64,000 nt of DNA from Limnoperna fortunei (GCA_944474755.1 OX104119.1:44541927-44605926); one strand, 5' to 3'. Numbered from the stretch's first letter, positions 23,549 through 34,806 are shown. Program-made: numbers and translations. Notes: generated by a model from the sequence alone, not told the origin.

Positions 23549-23592
23549 ACGCCACTGATGAGTCTTAAGTAGATGAAACGAGCGTCTGGCGT
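23549..23592 (+). ncRNA. Type I hammerhead ribozyme motif, apparently intact
   Basis: Helix I: ACGCCA (23549-23554) pairs with TGGCGT (23587-23592). Box CTGATGA is at 23555-23561. Helix II: GTCT pairs with AGAT around TAAGT. Box GAAA follows. Helix III is minimal, ACG/CGT around AG. The cleavage triplet GTC ends at 23586. All core positions of the hammerhead fold are present. Such motifs with very short helix III are known from animal retroelements (Penelope-like elements, retrozyme-type circles), where they may act as dimers. The downstream AATGAATTTGTCACCTTGGTAATTTTTATT is also seen after the degenerate copy, so the motif is part of a repeated element, not of the host gene, which is on the other strand. 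Confidence 0.8.
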
Positions 23593-23639
23593 AATGAATT
23601 TGTCACCTTGGTAATTTTTATTACATCTTGTTGGAATAT

Positions 23640-24350
23640 TTGAGCAAAGCCAAGTAACAGCACGGCATGTCCGCGGGTGGCAGACTGTGAAGCAACTATT
23701 ATGGGTTAAGTTAGAATGAGAAAGTTTAAGATCAATATGTTATGACTTGTTTACGTCATTTATTTATATTGACATTCAATGACTAAGGCCATTCGTTGGT
23801 CAGTCTTTGTCTAAATTTTTGACAAGAAACACCGTCATTTGTATTATGGCATAATCTTCTAGACTTGTATATTATTTTTTATTTATGCTGTATTGTCATG
23901 TTTGTCGATCCGATACTTAATAAGCTTAAGGAACTGTCCAAATCCAAAACTTTAACATAGTTACTAGACTCAACATTATTAAAATTATATCGTTCACTTG
24001 CTCCGCCTTTTTGTTATTGTCACTGTGAAGGTCTAATAACACCTCATTACAGGTTATCTCAGGATGAACTTCTATATTGACCAATCAAAAACTGGTTTCA
24101 CCAATGTTGGGAATCCTCTGTTATTATACAGCATCTCTCTGGTATTATTCATTTTCATCAGTAAACCATAAAAGCTAACGTCATTTAAGTGGTTAATTTT
24201 GGGGGGCTACCTGAATTTTTTAATGGAAAATATTTATATCAATCTGAGATGCAGGAATGTTTTAAGATCTTCAAAGCAACAATAACAAAAAGAGGGGGAG
24301 CAAATAAAAGATTTAACTTTAATAAGACTGTCACATTGAAGTCAAAGTCA
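23640..24350. other. Intronic sequence without recognised gene
   Basis: 24000-24120 shows faint similarity to 31980-32130 (AATAACA-type phrase, then CATTACAGGTTATCTCAGG / CATTAAAGGTCACGTCAGG, CAATCAAAAACTGGTTT / CAATCAAATACTGGTTT), suggesting an old duplicated repeat. Confidence 0.4.
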
Positions 24351-24611
24351 GGTTTGTTTGTATGAATGATGTTTGACCCCACTTTCACCAATTCTACAGC
24401 TATATCATGGCCTCCAGTATATTGGAGGAGGAAGTGAGAGTACCAGGAGAAAACCTGAAACCTTGGGTAGAAAAACTGGCAATCCTTGTCAATTAAGAAT
24501 GGAACCAAGGGCCACCTGCCCGCAGTGATACTTGAACCTGCAACCTCAGTGTTGACAGACCATGTGATCAGAAGTAGATGAACTAACTTAACCACTCAGC
24601 AGCCAAGGCCC
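24351..24611 (-). mobile_element. tRNA-derived SINE, full-length but diverged
   Basis: On the minus strand the head reads GGCCTTGGCTGCTGAGTGGTTAAG (A-box-like) and GAGGTTGCAGGTTCAAGTAT (B box GGTTCAAGT). A body and the 3' domain follow (CTGGAGGCCATGATATAGCT). It is in the same order as the copy at 28317-28586. Confidence 0.75.
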
Positions 24612-25537
24612 CCCAAGGTCAGGTGAAGCCTAACAGACAGTCATGTTTGTTCATCTACAGCCTATACACCAAATAATGCATGGTTTCTCAGGAACTGCAC
24701 CACTCCAAAACTTAAAAAAGTCACTGGACCATGAAATGAAGGTCAAGGTCAGGTGACAGGTGACTACCTGCAAGGACTCATCATAAGCTACCATTGGATC
24801 AATTTGATAGACCTATGGCTCAAACTGACAAAGATATTAAACAAAATATCAAGCATTAATGCCACACTGGAAACCCATATATAACTTAATATAAACTCAC
24901 TGGAAGAATAAATCTTAAAGGCATAGAAGGAGTTACCAATGAAATTTCGAAATTTCCACTTCAACCTAACAACTTTCAGTACAAGACGTAACAAACTGAA
25001 ACATTGATATTAGTTTTAATCATTCAATCTTATTAAGAAAACAAACAATATGTATGAGTATTCAAATAACAAAACACGAAACTTGACAGCATCAGACTTG
25101 AAGACAATTTCTCAATGACCTCCACCATATTTAAACCCCCATTTACTGCAGAACTACATTTGTTGTCTGCCTATGACGTTTGTAAACAAAGAACTATGTT
25201 TGTAAAATAATACACAAGATCTTATTATTTTTATATACATGTAGTATTATTTATACACTTTTGATACAGGTTTACATAGAAATTACTGCGTTTGTAGACA
25301 AAGCTTACCCTCTATGAAATGTCTACCAATGGTATGGCAGAGGGGATTGTGGTCGACATAGGATACCCAGAATCCTTTGCGTTAAGATAGCAAAGATCCA
25401 TACAGTGCAAAGGAAAGTATAATTTCAATACAACTTCTGGTAAAAAATCAGACAAATTACTAGAAACTGACCCAACAAAATCAGATTTTAAATTTACGAT
25501 TCTGTGAGTTATTTATCCACGCATGGGAACTAATTGT
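24612..25537. other. M-family trace and unrecognised intron
   Basis: 24625-24780 (ACAGACAGTCATGTTTGTTC, CAGCCTATACACCAAATAAT, CACTGGACCATGAAATGAAGGTCAAGGTCAGG) matches 55130-55380, a degenerate tandem family. The rest is unrecognised. Confidence 0.5.
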
Positions 25538-26178
25538 GCTTTTAAATTCAGCAGAATCTGCCAATTTGTTTCTATTTTTTTCAGCAAACATCATGGATAA
25601 AACACTGTCCAAGATACAATTTTGGTAATGTATCAATTTTGGTTCAGTTAACCAGTAGTTTCTGAAGAGAAGAATTTTGCTAAAAATCATACTCAGGGAA
25701 AACTGGAACAGTTTTCATTTTCAAAGAAACCCAAACCTGTGTCTATTCCTGCTAAAAAGGCTACAGTTCAAATTTGAGCTGAATTTGCTAAACATTGATG
25801 CAGCCATTGAAATATATTCTATTTTTGGTAGAATGGCATGACTTTAAGTTACATTTTTAGTTAGGACAATCCAAGAATCATCCATAGCAAGTTGGTTGAA
25901 AATCGTTACAGACAAACCAATGATAATAAAAAAAGGTTTAATAACGATACGACTGAAGGACGATGAATGTAAAGTAAGTCAAAAAACTTTCTCTGTCAGT
26001 AGTTAGAAGTGTCAGGGGATAGAGACTATCTGGGATATATATTGCAGCAGATTAAATATGTTCTTTAATTGTGCTTTTAATAGATTTTGATTTACACCAG
26101 CCTTGAATATAGGTATTCTGACCAGATTTAAAAGGGTTCATTGTTTATTTGATCTAACAAATATAATTGCTTACTAAC
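25538..26178. repeat. Segmental duplicate of 11.5-12.2 kb
   Basis: Matches 11528-12186 nearly base for base in long runs (for example AATTCAGCAGAATCTGCCAA, CAAGAATCATCCATAGCAAG, GAGACTATCTGGGATATATA). It lies directly downstream, in transcription terms, of the stalk exon at 26179-26286, as does its partner at 12187. Confidence 0.85.
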
Positions 26179-26286
26179 CATGTGTAGTTTGTTTTACCCT
26201 TTTCGTTGTGTTTTGCATAGTGGGCGCAGTGACTATTCGTGCACTCACAGCTGATTCCGTTGTTTCACTCTGTTGTCTAGTTGTGT
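26179..26286 (-). CDS. Thr-rich stalk exon (108 bp)
   Basis: Acceptor CTTTCACAG and donor CATG|GTTAGTAAGC, phase 1 at both ends. AC completes GAC (Asp) after an exon ending in G. The product has DTTRQQSETTESAVSARIVT, then Ala/Pro/Thr and KRVKQTTHG, about one quarter Thr/Ser. It is a likely O-glycosylated stalk between the extracellular domain and the membrane. It differs from its sister exons at many positions but keeps length and phase, consistent with retained function. Confidence 0.7.
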
Positions 26287-26547
26287 CTGTGAAAGAACAA
26301 GTATCATGTGCTATTAAAACAATTTTCGAATCCAATATGTTTGTTCAAAGACATTCATCAGGTTTCCAACTATAGGAATTATTTCTGTCTTAAAGCAGAT
26401 GTCCAGCCACATACATATATTTAATTTCTGAGCTCTTCTTAATTAACTACATGGATTAAATAAGAGTTTTGACTTGTTGTTGAGGCGGTTTCCTTCCTTA
26501 TCTCCATTAGACTAAAAATATTTAAAAGATGTAGATTTTTATCTTAC

Positions 26548-26637
26548 GAGTTAAGAAGACATTTGAGTTCAGGAGTATAGTGACTATTTGTATATTTACA
26601 GTCGGTTCCATTCTTTCATACTGTTGTCCAGTTGTGG
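26548..26637 (-). CDS. Chimeric stalk exon copy (90 bp), possibly decaying
   Basis: Acceptor CTTTGTTAG and donor ACTC|GTAAGAT, phase 1 at both ends. The first 20 codons follow the stalk exon (ATTGQQYERMEPTVNIQIVT). The last ten (ILLNSNVFLT) come from intron sequence of the adjacent unit, so the original 3' half and donor were replaced. The frame is still open and a new donor is present. It could be a pseudoexon or a usable variant. Confidence 0.4.
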
Positions 26638-26911
26638 CTAACAAAGAAAAAGTATCATGCAGTGAAACAGGTAAATACACGTTTTTGCTGTTGATTTGAC
26701 TCACTTTCTGCTTTTTTTTATTTTTGTTTTGTGTTGTGTATGTTTTTCCAAGTCCAGATTTGTAATCCTCAGACAAGTTTCAGCTCTGTTGTTTGGGCAG
26801 TTTCCTTGCTTATTTTCATTAGACTAAAAATATTAAAAGAACTTATTTCTTTGCAGATTTTAATCTAACCAGTTAAGAGAAATGTGAGTACATGACTTAG
26901 AAATATTATAA
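26638..26911. repeat. Stalk-unit intron flank, second copy
   Basis: Same ordered phrases as 12295-12557 (TGCAGTGAAACAGGTAAATACA, GACTCACTTTCTGCTTTT, TGTTTTTCCAAGTCCAGAT, GACTAAAAATATTAAAAGAAC). Part of the local amplification of the stalk exon. Confidence 0.75.
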
Positions 26912-27431
26912 TAGCCAAAAAGTCTGAAATAGCCAGGTTGCAAACCAAGTGCCTTAATAAATTTATTGGAAGGGAATGGTGTATACATTATTGGAAGAAG
27001 GTTGGGTCTGTGTAAAAATATGTAGGAGTTGATTACAAAAAATAGGTGCAATGTTCTAAAAATGACTAAGTTCCATAGGCAGGAAAATTATGAAAACAAT
27101 CCTGGAACACTTCCATAATAGGAGGTGCACATCTTCAATATATGTGCAATGAGTTTATTACACAAAATAGGTACAGTCTTATGCAAATGCTCTGAAACAT
27201 TACTAAGTTCTCAAGAAAAAAATCCCAGAACACTTCCATAATAGCAAGAGCACAACTTCAATACATGTGCAATCTTTCTGTGAAGTTTCAGAGATCTGGG
27301 TTGAAAACTGGAGGAGTTGATTACACAAAATCAGTACCCTATTTTCCCCGCCCGTTAGCCCGACCGCCCGCCCATCCGCCTGACTTCACCATACTATAAC
27401 CTGGGATTGCACTTCGTGCAACCCAGCCAAA
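26912..27431. repeat. P-family tandem element, second copy
   Basis: Same structure as 12558-13092: GCCAGGTTGCAAACCAAGTG, GTAGGAGTTGATTACA, GTGCAATCTTTCTGTGAAGT. It ends with CCGCCCGTTAGCCCGACCGC and the hairpin ATTGCACTTCGTGCAAC. Confidence 0.8.
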
Positions 27432-27502
27432 AATAAATCTAACCCGATTTAAAAGCTGGGTTAATTGTTTATCTGATCTTACAAATACAACTGCTTACTA
27501 AC

Positions 27503-27607
27503 CAAGTGTAGTTTGTTCAACCCTTGTCGTGTCTTGCATAGTAGATGCAGTGACCATTTGTGTATTTGCAGTTGATTCCACGGTTTCATTCTGTTGTCCA
27601 GTTGTGT
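27503..27607 (-). CDS. Thr-rich stalk exon (105 bp)
   Basis: Acceptor TTTTTCTTCCTCAG and donor CTTG|GTTAGTAAGC, phase 1 at both ends. The product has DTTGQQNETVESTANTQMVT, then ASTMQDTTRVEQTTLG. It is rich in Thr/Ser/Gln and has one sequon (NET). It is one of four related stalk exons. Together with 30756-30797 it would connect the extracellular exon to the membrane exon. Confidence 0.72.
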
Positions 27608-28316
27608 CTGAGGAAGAAAAAGTATCTTGCAATGAAACAGGTAAATACACGGGGTTGATTTGACTCACTTTCTGCTTCTTTATGTTTGATTTTTTTATTT
27701 TTGTTTTGTGTTGTGTTTCATTGTTTACTTCCATAAGACTAAAAATATTGAAAGGACTTATGTCTTTGTATATTTTAATCTTACAGGTTACGAAGAAATG
27801 AGTTTGTGAGTACATGACCAAAAAGTATTAAAATTGTTGTCTTAATTGATGTTGCAGGCAGCAGATTTAAGTAATCATGAACTAAAAATATGATGATATG
27901 AGAAGTTAATGAAAGTTAACCTAAATAACTTCTTAAAATCACCACTTTCATGTTAAAAACTTCCAAAAAAAACCCCAAGATAAACAATTATATAATAATA
28001 TTATTAATATTATTAATATAATAATATACAACATTGTTCATTACAAAGTTACATCCATTGCATGAGAGTATCTATTTTTTCCATAAACCAACAACTTTCA
28101 CATCATGATATCTTGTAGAATCTTGATTGCTTAAACTCCATTGTCTCTAAAGTCCAATCAGAATGCTCAAAACAAGAAAATTGTTATGTTACTGTAACAA
28201 CATTCTTATTTTAAAGGTTCTGATTGGATTAAAGGACAAGTACAGATGTGTTTGTGTTAGATCATCTGTACTGGATCATCTGTACCAGAAATCAGCAATG
28301 TACAGGTAAAAATCAC
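27608..28316. other. Intron: stalk-unit flank, AT-rich tract, old duplicate
   Basis: 27608-27830 repeats the stalk-unit flank. 27985-28030 is AT low complexity. 28080-28310 resembles 31000-31165 (ATTGCTTAAACTCCATTGT...AGTCCAATCAGAATGC versus ACTCTCCATTGTTTAAGACTCCAATCATAATGC, then CATCTGTACT). Confidence 0.55.
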
Positions 28317-28586
28317 TGATTTTGTTTGTTTGTTTGAATGGTGTTTTAACGCCACTTTCAGCAATTTTTCAGCTATTTCATGGCGTCCAGTTTTTATTGG
28401 GGGAGGAAGCCGAGTACCCGGAGAGAACCCCTGACCTGCGGTTGGAAAACTGGCAATCCTTGTCAATTAAGATTGGAGTCGAGTACACCCTGCCTGCAGT
28501 GAGAATCGAACCCGCAATCTCAATGTTGACAGACCACGTGATCAATAGTAGACGAACTACCTTGACCACTCGGCCACCGAGGCCCC
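28317..28586 (-). mobile_element. tRNA-derived SINE, best full-length copy
   Basis: Minus strand. The head begins CCTCGGTGGCCGAGTGGTCA (A box TGGCCGAGTGG, complement at 28564-28576), and the B box GGTTCGATTC has its complement at 28503-28512. Then come TGCCAGTTTTCCAACC, the conserved GGGTACTCGGCTTCCTCCCC, CAATAAAAACTGGACGCCAT and GTGGCGTTAAAACACC, with a CAAACAAACAAA tail at 28320. This is the pol III-type layout of a tRNA-derived SINE with a conserved 3' domain. Confidence 0.88.
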
Positions 28587-28689
28587 GGGATACCTAAACC
28601 CAAAGTGTAGATTGTGATAAGGTCTTGAATTGTCATACGTTTTGATTGACATGAGAGTTATCATTCCTACATTAGTTAAGTTTATTTTA

Positions 28690-29500
28690 AATAGCAATAT
28701 TTTAGTAACTATAACAAATATTAAGATGGATCTTCAATATTGGTCATCATTGACCATGACCTTGAAAAGATTCCAAGGTCAAAGGTCAATGGCATATTTT
28801 TGATAAACAATTATAAGATCAAAGTGAAAAAACAAAAGATCCTTGTACTTTGCCTACAAATTGACTGAAAATGTGAGAGTCACACCTTGAGACTTGACAG
28901 GCCTGATAATATGTTGTGTGTAGATTTCAACCTTAACCATAAGAGATACAGAACTGAAAACATGACTCAAATGTAGACCCCTTTAAGGCCTTCAAGTGTC
29001 ATATATTTTGAATGACCTGTTGTAAGCGTTATCTTTCATGCATCAATAATTATTTCCAAATAAATCTCAACAACTATAACAGATATTGAAATAGGATCTT
29101 CTTTGTTGTTAATTGTTGACCTTCAGCATCAAGTTGAAGTATTTTTATTTTTATATTTTCTTTGTATATCAAGTACCGTAATATATCCCTAAAATGCTTT
29201 GCTTTTTATGAACAATAAATGCAAAGATCATAAGGTCAGTGGTCAAAGGTCTGTAAATTTCATATTGTATGACTTTTTTATGTAAGAGACATCTGAATGT
29301 TGTTTTATGTGTTCACATTGTAAATAGATTTAATTTTAATAATAAACAGCATCTAGGTCAAGGTCATAATGGTCTTCAATTTGATCTTTCCTCTTTCAAT
29401 TGACATTTAAGTTATTTTAACTTTAAATGTGTTAATTTTTAATGACAAATAATTAATATTGTTTAGGAGCAATTTAATGCAGAAATAGTCTTTTTAACTT
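28690..29500. repeat. Degenerate tandem family (N), low similarity units
   Basis: Phrases such as GACCATGACCTTGAAAAGAT, AAGGTCAAAGGTCAATGG, TAACAGATATTGAAATAGGATCTTC and CATTTTGAATGACCTG-like recur with about 160-300 bp spacing. Old, diverged array. Boundaries are uncertain. Confidence 0.4.
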
Positions 29501-30110
29501 CATTTTGTGGAAAGCCTAATACTTGTTCAGCAGGAAGAATGAATAAATTATTGTTCTGAAAATTATTGGTATGGCAATCTATTACTGTCAAAATTATTGG
29601 TACTGTCAAAACAGTATGAACTGCACTAAACACTTCTTAAACATTAACACACTGCAAGTTAAATGGTAACTACATTAAAGCCATATAAGTTGGAAATTTC
29701 CAGAAACACATCTGTTCATAACACAACAGCATTTCAAAATTTTTTAAATCGTTAAATAGATTTAATTATCTTCATCCTGTTTGGTTGTTTTGTTTTAAAT
29801 GCAATATTCTCCGCCTGCAATTTTAATTCATAGAACTGCAAGTCCTTTTTGTCAGTAATTTTAGCAATAAATATTCACATGTTTTGTACTGGAGTAAGAA
29901 ATCAACTTATCTTTTTAAGTTCAAGTTACTGATGGCGTTTTTTGTTTGAATTTCTTATTATAAGGACCTTTACACGAGTTCAAGTTAAACATCTATTTCA
30001 TCTTGTCTTCTTAGTATCCAAAAAAGTCTGTAGAGGTTCTGGACTCCTGACTACTGAATTAGTTTTAAAAATAGATTCTTTTTGTATTTTATAATAAAAA
30101 ACTAAAGGAT
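29501..30110. other. Intronic sequence without recognised gene
   Basis: No exon or repeat recognised, apart from the faint match near 29648 to 21985. Confidence 0.35.
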
Positions 30111-30676
30111 CCTCGGAGCCTGGATGGCAACACTTCTGCAAAAATCTTTAATTTTGACTTTTAAGGGGATTACCCTCTTGAGGAGTTGACAAACACATAT
30201 GCACAAATAATAATTTTTGATAAGCTGAGTAATTTGTATAGAAAAGGATTTCTCTAGCTCTTGCAGTTGTCAAGATATTGAGGAAAAATAACAAAAATGG
30301 ACAATTTAGAGGCAATAACTCATACAAGGAGTATCATGCAACTTCAATTCAATGGAAGATTTTGTAGAGCTTTAGATACTGGTGAAGTTATGTTTCTTTG
30401 GTTTTCCTGCATCTGTTATACTTATGGAACTATAAGTCAAAAACTCATTTTGTCCCCCCCCTGACCTATTTCTAGCAAAGGTGGTGGTCTCCGACCTTGA
30501 TTTGGGCAAACTTGGTAGAGGACATTTTACTGGTGATGTGTGCCAAGTTTCAGAGCAATCGCTTCAGTTAGTTTTGAGAAGATTTTAAAATAAAAGTTAA
30601 TGATAATGGACGACGATGGATGGACGACAAATGCCAAGTGATAACAATAGCTCGCCGGATCCTTAGTGAGCTAAAA
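30111..30676. repeat. A-family element, short variant
   Basis: Starts AAAGGATCCTCGGAGCCTGG and ends CTCGCCGGATCCTTAGTGAGCT, so AAGGATCC is inverted at the two ends. The interior has the A phrases GGCAATAACTCATACAAGGAGTATCAT, GGTAGAGGACATTTTACTGG and AAAGTTAATGATAATGGACG. Confidence 0.75.
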
Positions 30677-30755
30677 AGGAAAGAAAAAACCAGACCACAT
30701 TAAACCATTGTAAAATGTCTTGCATTTACATCTTTGATCTTATAGTTGTGCTTAC

Positions 30756-30797
30756 CTGTTGTTGTTGTAGCATTTGTTGTTGTTCTTGTTACTTTCA
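30756..30797 (-). CDS. Thr-rich microexon (42 bp)
   Basis: Acceptor CTTTTTTGTAG and donor ACAG|GTAAGCAC, phase 1 at both ends. It encodes KVTRTTTNATTTT between split Val (GTG) and Gly codons, with one sequon (NAT). The length is 14 codons with strong consensus splice sites. It continues the stalk theme and joins in frame to the exons before and after. Small exons like this are easily missed by gene finders. Confidence 0.72.
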
Positions 30798-32403
30798 CTA
30801 CAAAAAAGTATTGATATAGTTGTCAGTAAAAGATTAGACAGTTCTTATATACGTTTTAAGGGAAGACCGGTGAACTTTCACAATTGATAGAAAATTGGTG
30901 ATCGAGTGCAAAGTCATACTAAATTTCTTTCACAAGTAGAAGATCACACGAGCACAAGAAAGTACCTATTTCTTCCTTTAACCAAAAACTTTGACATTGC
31001 AATATTCTATAGACTCTCCATTGTTTAAGACTCCAATCATAATGCCAAAACACGAATGATGTTAAGTTACTATAACAAAGTTCTTGTTTCATACATTTTG
31101 ATGGGTTGACACAATGAGTACATATGTGTGTGCGTGAGCTCATCTGTACTAGAAATCTGACATTTACGAACAAAATTGTTATCATAGCATCTAGAAAAAT
31201 CAGTACAAGATAAGGAAGCTCCGTAGTTAAGTAGTACGTATCATACAGAAATGAGTTAATTAGGTAATTGGTTATACTTTTTTGTTATGTTAGTTGCTAT
31301 TGTTTACAGTTCTAGCCCCTTTTGTCACTTTTTGTGCAATTATATCAACATCAAGCAAGTGTAGATAGTATTGCTAAGGCAATCCTGAGTCTCCTACCAA
31401 CAATTTTCGCCATAATTTCGTCAAAAATCATTTGATCATAACAATATACAAACTTGATCTGTAACTCATCATGGTTGACTCACATACCAAATATCAACTC
31501 AATATCAGCAAGTGTTAAGAAAAAAGGCTTGAAAACATGAGACATAGTGATGGACAGAGTGAAAACCTTAAGTCCCACCAACTGGTCAATGTTCACTTGT
31601 TCTTCAGTGTACGATTAAATTAACAAAGTTTTGCAGTTTTTAACATTTCAATAAATAGGAAATATACTGAATATACTAATGGGTCATATCTGTAGCACAA
31701 CAATGACAAAATAGAGAATCCTTGTTGTCTGCAGGTCACATCAGTCTTTCAAATTTAGCTGTTTTTAAGTAATGCTTATGGCTTCATGTAGGCTTCACAC
31801 ACAAATAACTAAACCATAAGTTTTATATATCAGTACTGCTATTCACACTGGTCAGGTTTTATGTAAAACTATTGGTGATACCTAATTTTTCATTAGAAGT
31901 CGAAATAGTTATCAACAATCTTCGTATAACTCAAAACAAATCTAGATAAGAACAATCTAATTAAAAATAAATCCCCCCTTTTTTGCTATGTCGCTGCATT
32001 GTAAGATCTAACAACATTCCATTAAAGGTCACGTCAGGGGTCAAATTTTAACTTTGACTATCCAATAAAATTTCAGGCTGACGTGAGCGACTTGATCAAT
32101 CAAATACTGGTTTGCATATCACAATAGGCTTTACTGTCAAAATGGCAGTGTCCGATGCATGGACATGGTTGTATCGAGACTAGTTAGTACTTATCAAAAA
32201 CTGAAAGAAAAGAAAAGGATTGTGTTACAGTTCTTCCAACAGCATTACAGAAATCCTTGCCATTTCAAATGTACATTCCAATGAAGAGAAAGATGAACAA
32301 CTAGTGCTAAATGAACAAGAAGATATTGGTCTGCTGCCTTTTAATATTGCTTATGCAGGGTCAAGTTAACTGACAGTAAGGCAAGAATTTTTTTAAACCA
32401 GAA
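30798..32403. other. Intronic sequence without recognised gene
   Basis: 31000-31165 and 31980-32130 are old duplicates of 28080-28310 and 24000-24120. No exon recognised. Confidence 0.4.
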
Positions 32404-34040
32404 ACAAGAGGCTCCCAGGAGCCGGTAATCGCTCACCTGGAACCCAAATGACTTAAACTATATTTAAATTTGTGAAATTTACAGTTTCAGTCTAGTTGTT
32501 TTAGCTTTTAAGTTACTGTGCAAAAACTAAACATTTCTTCAAAAATGTTGGTTATGTACACTAACTCCTATAAGGTGCCATCAGACAATTTCTGAAAATT
32601 AAATGGTTTGTAGGCCTTGTCCTTTAGGGTAATTTTGAAATTTACAGTTTTACTCCAGGTGTTATAGACTAATTTATAATTCAAAAACTTGTCATTTGTC
32701 CAAATTCGTAATTAAAGGGCAATAACACCTATAGAGTCCTCTAGCAATTTTGGACTAAGCAATGATTTGTAGGCCTTGCTTTGCTGATCATTTGTGCAAT
32801 TTACAGTTTCAAGCTAGCTGTTATAGTTTTCAAGTACAGGACGAAAATGGAAAATTTCATTAAAAAAATTTCATTTATGGGCAATAACTCCTATAAGGAG
32901 TCATCTGACAATATCAGACCAAATAAGTGAATTGTAGGGCTTTTATTGCTGATCATTTTTGCTATTTATAGTTTCACTCTAGCTGTTATGATTTTCAACT
33001 TACAGGACAAAACGGAAAATTTCATAAAAAATTGCCATTTAATGGCAATAACTCCTATAATGAGTCATTTGACAATTTCAGACTTTACTGTGAATTGTAG
33101 AGCATTTATTGCTGATCTTTTTTGCTATTGACAGTTTCACTCTAGCTGTTACAGTTTTTAAGTTACAGGATAAAAAAAAATTGCCATTTATGGGCAATAA
33201 CTCATATAATGAGTCATCTGAAAATTTCAGAATTTACTGTAAAATGTAGGGCTTGTATTGCTGATCATTTTTGCTATTCATAGTTTCACCCTAGCTGTTA
33301 TGGTTTTTAAGTTACAGGACAAAAACGGAAAATTTAATAAAAAATAGCCATTTAAGGGCAATAACGCCTATAAGGAGTCATCTGACAATTTCAGAACAAT
33401 ACAGTGAATTGTAGGGCTTGTATTGCTGATCATTTTTGCTATTTATAGTTTCACTCTAGCTATTATGGTTTTTACGTTACAGGACAAAAACAAAAAAGTT
33501 CATAAAAAATTGCCATTTAAGGGCTATAACTCTCTATAAGGAGTCATCTGATAATTATAGACCAATACAGTGAATTGTAAGTCTTGTATTGCTGATCACT
33601 TTTGCTATTAACAGTTTTACTCTACCTCTTATAGTTTTCAAGTTATATTGAAAATACCAAAAATTTTGTCAAAAATCGTCATTAAAGGGCAATAACTCCT
33701 ACAAGAAGCCAATACACAACTTCACACTAATTGCAACTATGGTAGACTTTGATGTGCCGATCAATTTGAAGTAATGGTTTTTTCTATAGCTATTATAATT
33801 TTTGAGATAATGATCAAAAACATGTGCTGACACCCATGTTCTATTTTTAGTAACAGCCACCATCTTTGTCTTTTGATCAACACCCTGGGTACAAATTTGA
33901 AACTAGGAACCCTAAGGATGATTGTGACCAAGGTTAAAAAAAAAAATTGGCCCAGTGGTTTCAGAGGAGAAGGTTTTTGGAGTTTACGATGATGACGGGC
34001 GCCAAGTGATAGGAAAAGCTCACGTCCAGGTGAGCTAAAA
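32404..34040. repeat. G-family tandem element, complete
   Basis: Starts AGAGGCTCCCAGGAGCCGGTAATCGCTCACCTGG. About eight monomers of 150-170 bp repeat GGGCAATAACTCCTATAAGG, AGTCATCTGACAATTTCAGA, GCTGATCATTTTTGCTATT and CAAGTTACAGGACAAAAACG. It ends with GGTTTCAGAGGAGAAGG, GGGCGCCAAGTGATAGGAAA and CCAGGTGAGCTAAAAA. A sister copy is inserted in the LINE at 41304-42733. Confidence 0.88.
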
Positions 34041-34806
34041 ACCAAAGCTGATATAGTCTATGAAACCAAAGACCAATTATTGGTAAGTATATACCATGCA
34101 AAAATTGCATTAAATAATGTTCCCTAGAAATAAGAAGTGTACATCACAAAGCTACTCCTGACCATTACGAATAGCAATACTGTATAAGTGGCTTTTTTTC
34201 GAATGTGGAAAGTTTAGCATATTGTTAAAAACTGTGTGAGTTTATTTTGGCGTAATGTGACTTTTCACACTTGGCTATCTGAATACATATCTCTAGCATT
34301 TTTCAAATTATTTCGCTCGTTTTAATTTTCACGTTCCAACTTTAAATGAGAATATAGTGAAAAATTTAATCAACGAAAAAAAAACCCCACTTAAACTGTA
34401 TTTTTCAATATTGGTTAATTCACAAGTACATGTAGTACGAATTGCACTTTAGTATATTGCTTGAATCTGTATCACATGACAGCTACTTCTGTCAGGTTTA
34501 GCTCCATTTACATACATTTTAATACAATTTGGAAATAAGAAAATGTGTCTTGGTGACAGTAAAGTCATGCTTAACACATACTGGAAAAGATCCCCATTTT
34601 TCTAAGTTAACTCTATCGAGAAATATTTGGCACAGCCCTACAGAATTTTGCAAGTGATTAGATCTCATGTGTTAACTGTGTACCACGTTTCATGAAGATG
34701 TGAAGTCATCTTCCCAAAGATTCAGTGCTAAGGTAAACCTGGGGTGGGTTGGACAAACGAACGAACCAAAAAAACTGTATGTCTCTCAACTTTGTTGACA
34801 GGACAT
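34041..34806. other. Sequence without recognised gene
   Basis: Nothing supported. 34680-34800 looks like the 3' part of another degenerate tandem family (CCACGTTTCATGAAGATGTG...GGACAAACGAACGAACC). Confidence 0.4.

Noticed and set aside
28317..28586. Possible functional tRNA gene on the minus strand
   Set aside because: A and B boxes are present, but the acceptor stem does not close and the sequence continues into a SINE body shared by other copies.
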